Source of the DNA: Bacteroidota bacterium
GTDB lineage: Bacteria; Bacteroidota; Bacteroidia; Chitinophagales; Chitinophagaceae
Length of the DNA: 48,202 nucleotides
Assembly: GCA_023417815.1 (NCBI GenBank)
Contig: JAEZEI010000079.1
Coordinates: 1-48,202 of the forward strand
Direction: 5' to 3'
Under the pieces are notes generated by a model. It was not told where the DNA came from. It worked only from the letters and a program-made list of their open reading frames with translations, and did no database searches. Both the position numbers and the translations under genes were made by a program. Positions 15,529-24,700 of the stretch are shown in pieces; position 1 is the first letter of the stretch, and each line of letters starts with the position of its first letter.

Positions 15529-18507
15529 TTAAATGGTTAACGTTACCTGTGCTCCTGTGCCTGGACCACTATTTATCTGTAACTGAAATCCTGATTCCCG
15601 GGCCCGCTGCTGCATGTTCCCCAGTCCATTACCATGTTCACCTGCAGACTCATCTTCAACATTGAAACCTTTACCATCATCCTTGACGGTTAGCATCCAT
15701 TCTTTATCCGAACCACCGCTGTGCAATATTATGTTGCTGCAATTCGAATGTTTGATGCTGTTCGTGATCGCTTCCTGCACTATCCTCACCAGGTTAAAGG
15801 CATCCTTGCTATGAAAATTCTTGTTACCAGGCGCCGTTCCAGAAACCACCATATGGATATCAGGATAAAACCTGTTCATTGTCTGGATGAAATTCCGGAT
15901 GCGTAAAAGGCAGTCTTCCGCCGAGTAATTCTCCTTATTAAGTGCCCAGATGGTTTCACGAAGTGTGGTTATAATGTCTTTTGAGGCAAATTTGAGCTCC
16001 TTTATAAGCGAACGGCGTTTAACATCATCCTTCTCATGTTCCAGTGACTGGGTATTGAAAAGGATCGCGTTTGAATAAGCGCCAAGATTATCATGCAGAT
16101 CCCTCGACAGTCTTTCCCTTTCCAGTTTCAGCTTATGCTCACTTTCAAGAGCATGCAATTTTTTCGCATATTTATTCCTGTTATAGAAATTTATACCAAA
16201 TGCAAGCAAAGTAATTGCGATTGCTGCTAACAACATATAGAACCACCATTGCTTCCAGAAAGGTGGTTTTATAACCACCACCAGCTCTTTCATAGGTTCT
16301 GCATCCTTGTTGAATTGCCGGGAGGCGTACAGTTGAAGAACGTACTTACCCGGCGCCAGGGAGTACCGCACAGACTGAAGATTCTTATTGTGAAGCCATT
16401 CATCATCAAAGCCCTTCATCCGGTACTGGTAAATGTATTGGTCGGGATTGCTTTTGCCCATTGCCACAAAATCGAATGAGAGGCTGTTCTGGCCATAAGG
16501 TAATTCCAGTTTACCAAGAGAGTTAGCATCATTATTATGTATCACTTTATTATTGACGTGAATTCCCGTCAACAGAAGATTGATCCTGTCGTCCAAACTT
16601 CTTACCTGGTGAGGGTAAAAGCTGCTTACACCATTTATTCCGCCGAAGAACAATTCCCCGTCCTCAGTTTCAGCCACTACGCCGGTGTTGAATTCATTTT
16701 CCTGCAAACCATCCTCTTTCAGGATATTTAAGGTAGAGTTCTCCGGGCTGATCCTGATAATACCTCTGTTTGTGCTGCACCAAAGGTTCCCCTGGGCATC
16801 AAATCTCATTGCATAGATACATTCATCCGGTAAACCGGATTTCCTGTCCCACTTTTTCAGCACCTGGCCGTTTGCATCTATCCTGAAAACACCTTTGTTG
16901 GTTCCAACGAACAAGCCTCTTTTTTTATCATTTAGAAAACAGCGGACACCTCCTCCTTCAGTAAAGGGTATCTTCTTAATTTCCCTGAATGTGTTTCCAT
17001 CAAGAAAAATCAATTCGTTCGTTCCATGAGAAATGATCATGTTCTTGTACCACGTTCCGCTCATAATATAAGCAGAAGAGAATTTGTGAACATAGATCTC
17101 CAGGTTATCGATGTTTATCCTGAACAGTTTATTCTGGCTTTGGAACACTGCCCTTTCACCGTCATTATATAGCAAAAGGCCAAAAAAATCCACCGGGTGT
17201 TCGCCTGGAATAGGGTTGTTGTAAGAAACCGGGTTGATCGAAGAAAGGTCATTGGAGAGGTGATATGCGCGGTTCAAGCCATTTGAAATAATCAGGTATC
17301 CTTTCTTCGTTTTAATGATACCGTTAGGTACTAGCCTGGCCCCGTTCGGTGCAAGGCTGAGATGTTTTACCAGTTGCTGTAATGTATCATAAATGAACAA
17401 TCCCCCGGTTCCTCCAGTAAGCACCCGGTTGTTCTTCTTATCTGGCAGAATGGAGAGAATATTATTCTTTTCAGGATCAGCATTACCGAAGTATTTGATC
17501 GGGTAGTTCTGTCCCAAAATCTTTCGTATACCTGCATTAACGGTCTGCAGGTAAATATTTCCCAGGTCATCGGTCACCAATCTTGATATTGAAGTAATTC
17601 CAGCTACCGGTTTATTTTGAAAGTTCACTAATTCCGACTCTATATCCAGGGTGGCACTGTCGATCTCAAATAGCCTGTTATTGTGATAAAAAAGGAGTTT
17701 GTTACCCCATGTAAAGAATCCATTACGATGAAAATTCTCAAACCTGATCCCTTTTATATTCCTGGATGATATGAGTCCTGTATTGAAATCCAGGGTCTGA
17801 AGCTGGTCATATCTTTTAGGACCAAAGAATGATATTTCGCTTCCGGATTTCATTCTTAACATGGATGAGTACCGGAAACCTGGAACAGGGATGCTGCGAA
17901 GGATCTTTTTTTCCCTGAGATCGATAAGGAATACAGTGGAGTCAAGCCTCAGTGCCACCCTGTTATCAATTATATTTTCACTGAAAGCAGGCCTTACTGA
18001 AACATCCATAAAAGGAAGATCGATACCGGTTTTATAACGGAACAAAAGTTTGTAGTCAATAGAGGACAAGGCGGTGATCACTCCATTATGGTTAGAGCAG
18101 TAAATAACACCATTGTCTTCTCCAACCAGGATAAGCGGCCATTTATCCGGAATTTTTAAATGATGTACCAGGGAAAACTGGTCTTTGTTTGCATCATACC
18201 TGCTTATGCCATAATTATGACCGATCAACAGGTCGCCGCTGGCTGTTCTGAAAAGTTGTGTGTATTTATCTTCCGGGAGGCCTGGTTGAACCGGAACGTT
18301 CACAAACCGGCTACCGTCAAATTTCTGGATCCCGTTGGGAAATGAGATCCAGCAGAAATTATTTCTGTCGATCTCTATATCGCCGATAGTAGTCTGAAGA
18401 AGGCCTTCGTTCACACCATAACTGAAGGTATTAAACCGGGTGACCGCCTGTGAAAGAGATTCTAAAGCAAATGCCCAGGAAAAGATGAACATTATTATGC
18501 CGGGCAT
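15529..18507 (-). CDS. Two-component sensor histidine kinase with periplasmic beta-propeller sensor
   Basis: About 992 residues. I start at ATG 18507; a TTG two codons earlier and an ATG at 18492 are alternatives. Order: signal peptide (IIMFIFSWAFALESLSQ), a long propeller region built of reg_prop-type blades (for example GNLWCSTNRGIIRI near residue 590), a Y_Y_Y domain (YQYRMKGFDDEW, then RYSLAPGKYVLQL) and one transmembrane helix at about 752-774. The HisKA_3 region follows with the phospho-acceptor His at about residue 805 in SRDLHDNLGAYSN. Last is a HATPase domain with EAITNSIKHS, VKDDGKGF and GNGLGNMQQRA. It lacks the receiver and AraC domain of hybrid versions and signals to the LuxR-type regulator next door. 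The ligand is unknown; propeller sensors in Bacteroidota often sense glycans or cell-surface signals. Confidence 0.93.
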   Translation of the reverse strand: MPGIIMFIFSWAFALESLSQAVTRFNTFSYGVNEGLLQTTIGDIEIDRNNFCWISFPNGIQKFDGSRFVNVPVQPGLPEDKYTQLFRTASGDLLIGHNYGISRYDANKDQFSLVHHLKIPDKWPLILVGEDNGVIYCSNHNGVITALSSIDYKLLFRYKTGIDLPFMDVSVRPAFSENIIDNRVALRLDSTVFLIDLREKKILRSIPVPGFRYSSMLRMKSGSEISFFGPKRYDQLQTLDFNTGLISSRNIKGIRFENFHRNGFFTWGNKLLFYHNNRLFEIDSATLDIESELVNFQNKPVAGITSISRLVTDDLGNIYLQTVNAGIRKILGQNYPIKYFGNADPEKNNILSILPDKKNNRVLTGGTGGLFIYDTLQQLVKHLSLAPNGARLVPNGIIKTKKGYLIISNGLNRAYHLSNDLSSINPVSYNNPIPGEHPVDFFGLLLYNDGERAVFQSQNKLFRINIDNLEIYVHKFSSAYIMSGTWYKNMIISHGTNELIFLDGNTFREIKKIPFTEGGGVRCFLNDKKRGLFVGTNKGVFRIDANGQVLKKWDRKSGLPDECIYAMRFDAQGNLWCSTNRGIIRISPENSTLNILKEDGLQENEFNTGVVAETEDGELFFGGINGVSSFYPHQVRSLDDRINLLLTGIHVNNKVIHNNDANSLGKLELPYGQNSLSFDFVAMGKSNPDQYIYQYRMKGFDDEWLHNKNLQSVRYSLAPGKYVLQLYASRQFNKDAEPMKELVVVIKPPFWKQWWFYMLLAAIAITLLAFGINFYNRNKYAKKLHALESEHKLKLERERLSRDLHDNLGAYSNAILFNTQSLEHEKDDVKRRSLIKELKFASKDIITTLRETIWALNKENYSAEDCLLRIRNFIQTMNRFYPDIHMVVSGTAPGNKNFHSKDAFNLVRIVQEAITNSIKHSNCSNIILHSGGSDKEWMLTVKDDGKGFNVEDESAGEHGNGLGNMQQRARESGFQLQINSGPGTGAQVTLTI

Positions 18508-18529
18508 TCTCAAAGCACAGTGTTTCCTT

Positions 18530-18537
18530 CAAAATAA
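18530..18537 (-). promoter_or_regulatory. Possible -7 box for the kinase-regulator operon
   Basis: TTATTTTG on the minus strand has one mismatch to TAnnTTTG and lies 22 bases before the ATG at 18507. No TAnnTTTG box was found on the plus strand of the 203-base region for the divergent giant gene. Confidence 0.3.
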
Positions 18538-18716
18538 AGAATAATGCCCGAAAACATAACTAATCCAAAAGGATTATAGGCAATAAGCCAGGCTTGTTCT
18601 TTATTTACATCCCCAAACCCTTCCTATTTCTTCTGCAAAAACCAGCCTGCTACATAAATAGGCATTCCCGGTGAAAAACGGCTTTAACCGATCATCAGAC
18701 CAATAGTAATTCAGGT

Positions 18717-21700
18717 ATGGCACTTCCTAATTTATTTAAAGGAGCCGGAAAGTTAAACTTTCTGAGGGCGACCTTGCTTTCTTTTGTAACTATAATTCTT
18801 ATTCTTCCTGCTTTTGCACAAGGGCCGGAAATATTGAAGGATATAAACAGTCCTACTACCCTGCATTCCACCAGCACGGCAGGATATAATTTCAAGGGGT
18901 CTAATGGAATTGTGTTCTTCGCAGCAGATAATGGTTTGAACGGGCTAGAACTCTGGAAAACGAACGGAACAGAAGTTGGAACAATGCTGGTAAAGGATAT
19001 CAATCCAGGAAGTTCCTCATCAAATCCCACAAATTTCGTTGAGTTAAACGGGGTTTTATACTTTACCGCCACCAGCAGTACCAATGGTAATGAGCTTTGG
19101 AAAAGCGATGGAACTGAAGCCGGTACAGTAATGGTGAAAGACCTTAGCGCTGGTACAGGAAGTTCTTCACCTCAAAACCTGGCAGTGGTAAATAATAAGA
19201 TCTTCTTTACTGCTAATGCAAACAGCCTGGGTCGTGAATTATATGTAACCGATGGAACTGATGCCGGAACCGCACTGGTAAAAGATATTAATCCAGGTAC
19301 CGGTTCTTCGAGCCCTGGCAGTATGCATAATTTAAATGGGCAACTTTTCTTCACTGCATCAAACCCCGTTTATGGTCTTGAGCTCTGGAAAAGTGATGGA
19401 ACTGATGCGGGAACAGTTATGGTGAAAGACGTCGCTCCGGGAGGGGCCAGTCCTTTTTTTGCTGATTTCATTGTATTCAATGATAAACTAGTCTTTACTC
19501 TATATACAGATGATGCGGGTAATGAACCCTGGATCTCCGATGGTACTGATGCAGGCACTCATATTATAAAAGATATTCAGCCCGGTGACTGGGGCTCAGA
19601 GCCTGATCATTATACTGTTGCCGGAACAGTTCTATATTTTGTAGCAAATGATGGAATTAATGGATATGAATTATGGAAAACGGATGGTACTGATGCAGGC
19701 ACTGCACTGGTGAAAGATATTGTACCAGGATCCGATGGAGCATTCCCTGAATTTCTTACACTGATCGGTAATACCTTATATTTTTCCGCATGGGAAGATA
19801 ATACGGGTCAGGAACTATGGAAAAGTGATGGAACTGCTGCAGGTACGGTATTAGTAAAAGATATTTCTCCGGGAAACAGTTCAATCCCGCTTTATCTAAT
19901 AAATTTAAATGGTACTTTATTATTCCGTGCAGGTGATGCAGCTAATGGTGTGGAACTTTGGAAAAGTGACGGTACTGAGGCGGGCACTGTAATTGTAAAA
20001 GACCTCAATCCTGGCGCAAACTCATCACTGCCTCTGAATTTCACCCAGGTAAATAATAAATTATACTTCACCGGAACGATGTCTGGTTCCCCTACCTTGT
20101 TCGTTTCAGACGGAACAGATGCCGGAACAAAAGCATTAAATATATCGGCAATTAACAGCGGAACCTTTGCTACTCTTTATGGATATAATGATCGTTTGTA
20201 TTTCCTTCATACACCTACAATAATTACAGGCGTGGGTGCGGGCAGAGAGCCATGGGTAAGTGACGGTACTGATGCCGGAACAAAATTGCTGAAGGATATA
20301 AACCAATTTACTTCTTCAGGAAATCCAGGCCCTTATTGCAGAATAGGGGATGTCGTGTATTTCGCTGCAGACAATGGAGTAAATGGAAATGAACTATGGA
20401 AAACCGATGGCACTGCAGCAGGCACTGTATTGGTAGCAGACATTGCTCCCGGCACATCCAGTTCAACACCCCAGAACCTTACAAATGTAAATGGCACTCT
20501 TTTCTTCACTGCTTCCGTAAGCGGAATAGGGCGTGAACTCTGGAAAAGTGATGGTACAGCCGCAGGAACGGTATTGGTAAAGGACCTTTATTCCGGCAAC
20601 TCAAGCAGTACGCCAACCATGCTGACCAATGTAAATGGAACAGTATTTTTTACCGGATTGACCCAAACCGAAGGAACTGTGCTTTTTAAATCCGATGGCA
20701 CGGATGCTGGTACTGTAATGGTTAAGGATCTCTTACCAGGTTCAACTGCTAACCCGAATATTTCATTGCCCGTTAATGTAAACGGAACTTTGTTCTTCCG
20801 GGCAACGGTAGCACCCTATGGAACTGAATTATGGAAGAGTGATGGAACAGAAGCCGGGACAATACTTGTGAAAGATATTGTTTCAGGAACAGGTTCTTCC
20901 GGACTGGATAACTTAATTGCCTATAACGGAAAACTTTTTTTCAGCGCAAATGATGGGATCAATGGAAATGAACTCTGGGAAAGCGACGGCACGGAAGCGG
21001 GAACACAAATGTTCGTGAATATAGCAACCGGATCATTTGCGAATTCCAATCCATCAAATTTTAAAGTTGCAGCGGGGAAACTTTATTTCACCGCTTTTAC
21101 CGCAGGAACCCAGTATGAACCATGGGTATCTGATGGTACGCCAGCAAATACCTTCATGATCACAGAGGTCGTACCTGGCGGTAGTGGGTCTGTACCCTCA
21201 GGATTCACTGAAATGAACGGTTATGTTTATTTCAGTGCCACTAGCAACTCTGGTCGTGAATTATGGAGAACAGATAATACAGCCGCGGGCACAACACTGG
21301 TCAGGGATATTGTTCCTGGTACGGGTTCTTCGACACCGGATCAATTAACTTCAGTGAATAATACACTTTACTTCATTGCAACAATGCCTGACGGGGGCGT
21401 GGAATTATTCAGTAGTGATGGAACAGAAGCGGGAACTGTAGGTTATGACCTTTACCCGGGCTCCACAACATCTTCACCCAATTATTTGACAGCCCTTAAT
21501 GAAATGCTGATCTTCTCAGCTAACCATACAATGTTAGGTACAGAGATATGGAAAGCTGTTGCTGTTCCTGCTCCATCAGCTTCATTCTCGATTACCGGAG
21601 ATACCACAGCCTGTGAAGGAGTCGTAAAAACATATAAAGCAACTAATGTGGTGGGTTCTAACGTGTCCTATCACTGGAGCCTTCCGGATGGTGGGGGAAC

Positions 21701-24700
21701 TATGACGGTTGAGGACAGCATTATAACCGTTACATGGACCTCCCCAGGTGATCGCAGGATAGAACTTTACCTGTCCAACCCTTCAGGCTCTACTGCTCCA
21801 AAACAATTAACCGTTCACGTTATTACAGGAGGAATTGCACCAACACAGGCTCCTGTAATAAGCCAATTCGGGCGCACACTTACAGCGAGTAATTTCCCCC
21901 CGGGAACGTATTGTCGCTGGTACAGGAATGATGTTGAGATCCCCGGCGCAGATCAGCCAAGTTACTATGCTGCGCTGGATGGCTCCTATACTGCAAAATT
22001 TGTAAGCACCTGTGCTATTGGACCGTCATCTAATGCCATCCTATTTGCCACTGCAGCTCAGCCTCAAACCATAACATTCGACACATTGGCCGACAGGCAG
22101 CTTACACCAGATCTTAAAATAAAACTGCATGCCTCCTCAAGCTCCGGCTTGCCCGTTTTTTTCCAGAAAGTGGCCGGGCCAGGGTATGTTCAGAATGATA
22201 CCTTATATGTTACTGGTACAGGAATTTTAACCGGGGATATTGTAATAAAAGCCATGCAACCAGGCAATGAAATTTACAGCCCTGCAGATGATGCACTTGA
22301 AACTGTCAGGATTCTTAGGGGCAACCAGTACATTTCATTTGATTCAATTCCCGACCTGGTATTCGCTTCCCAACAGGTGCAGATGAATGCGATCACAAAT
22401 GCTGGCTTACCCCTTACATTCTCAATTGTTAATGGTAATAATATCGTTTCCCTGCTTTCAGGAAACAAGTTTAAGGTAAACGGAGCAGGAAGTGTTACGA
22501 TCAGGGCCTCCCAGGCTGGTAACCTGAATTACCTGAGTGCTGCACCAGTAGACCGTACCTTCTGCATCGGTGTAAGATCACTTGGAAATATAACCGGAGA
22601 CGCACATCCATGCATTAATACTTACAGGTACAATGCTCAAAGAATCCCCGGGGCTGAATATGTATGGACACTTAGTGGGGGAGGTACCTTAACTACCAAC
22701 AAGGATACGGCCTGGATAGCATGGGATACACCCGGCGCTCACACTCTCACAGTTAAAGCGAATTCCTTATGTGACACTATTTATTCGGATATAGCTTCCC
22801 TGAATATCAGCACCACAAGCAATCCTCCTGCTCCTGTTTCAGGAATGATCCCGGTAAACGGAGCCCAGGATCAGCAATTACCTCTAAGATTATCCTGGAT
22901 TCCCGGAATATCAACAACTGTTTTTGATATTTATGTTTGGGATGCTGATGATCCTCAGCCGGTCACTCCTTATGCTTCCAACATAGAGGGAGTATACATT
23001 GATCTGCCATTGAATTCTCTTGCCTATAATAATACATACAAATGGAGAGTAGTTTCAAAGAACCCATGCCAGTTCACATCAGGACCAGTTCAGGAATTCA
23101 GTGTTATACCGCTGCCAGACCTGCAGGTTAGTAATGTTCAGGCGCCGGCCACCGCTACATCAGGCCAGACAATTACGATCACGTGGGATGTAACCAATGT
23201 AGGACCCGGATCAACCCTGCCCGGTGCCACCTGGTATGACGGGGTTTACCTGGCTATGGACACCGTTCCTTTTGTGAGTTTTGCAGGATCACCAAACTGG
23301 AATCCCGGTTCATGGAACAACCTAACAGCTAATGGCCGCCCATTATTACTTGGCAAGAGAATAAGACCCACAGGTCTTTCAAGCGGCCAGTCATATTCAA
23401 ACTCACTTCAGTTTACGCTACCACTTGATTACAGCTTCCCTGTTTACGTGTACGTAATCACGGATAATGAGCATCCTAACTGGAAGATCATGCAGGAATC
23501 AGTCTTAAATGACACTGCGCGAAAAGCTACACAGATGCAGATCATCATGGCTCCCACGCCGGACCTGCGTGTGGATTCTGTATTTACTCCTTCAACAACC
23601 TTCTCCGGAAGCACCATAAATGTTACGTACAAAGTAAGGAATTATGGAGTGTTGACACCAGCAGGATCAAGTTGGATAGATTCTGTCTTCCTATCCCCAA
23701 ATCCTTTATTCGACAGGGCTACGGCCATTCCATTGAATGCACCTAAGTACAACGGATCCTATTACCCAAATACCTGGAACCAGACCGTTCATAATACCAC
23801 GCAGTTATTGCAGGACAGTTTTTATACAAAATCTGTTAGTGTAGTGATACCCAATTTTATTTTCGGTAACTGGTTCATCTATGTTAAGACAAATGCTAAA
23901 GCTTCCGGGACTTCCAGCCTGTATGAAGGACCGTTAACTGATAATAACCTGGGCCAGGCCCTGCTCCAGGTTTACCTGACACCTACGCCTAAACTTACCG
24001 TGAACAATCTTAATATTCCATTGACCAGTGCATCTACTACGCAGCCCATTGGTGTGAACTGGAATATAAAGAACGAGGGCTTCAGGGATAATATTGAATT
24101 CAATAAAGGACATATAATTACGATGGGCACCTGTACCGTGGCATGTCCCACTTTTACGCCGGGCCAGATCTGCTATAGTTCATCTGTTACAAATGACAGC
24201 CTTGTTTTCGGAAGCAGTTACTGGGTAGACAGGGTTTACCTGAGTACAGACCCAGGAGGCCTGAACACTGCAAACGCGGTGCTTGTAAAAGAAGTTCAAC
24301 ATGGGCAGCTAAATTCAGGTATGTATTGGGAACCTTCTGTTGGTTCATTTGTTAGTTGCCCCGCCCTGGCATCCGGAAGTATAAACATTTCCAACGTCAT
24401 TCATCCTAACTCGGTTTTCCCGAAAACGGCCGGATTCAATATACCGTCAAATCTTCCGGAAGGTTCTTATTACGTATATGTCTACACGAATCCTACTAAA
24501 TCAGTGTTTGAATACCCCGGAACTCCCCAGATCGAACGAAGTGCGCTTCCAATACAGATCAAACGCCCCGATGTCAGGGTATCTTCCCTTACTGTACCTA
24601 CTGCCGCAACAGGTGGCCAGGTGATCCCCATCGATTATACTGTCTTTAATGATGGACCGGGAGATGTATTCAATCACATCAGGAAGGACAGGATATACAT

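Noticed and set aside
18900..21560. CRISPR-like or DNA satellite array in the ELWxxDGT region
   Set aside because: The repeats are in-frame coding units of about 145 bases, diverged at the DNA level, with no spacers.
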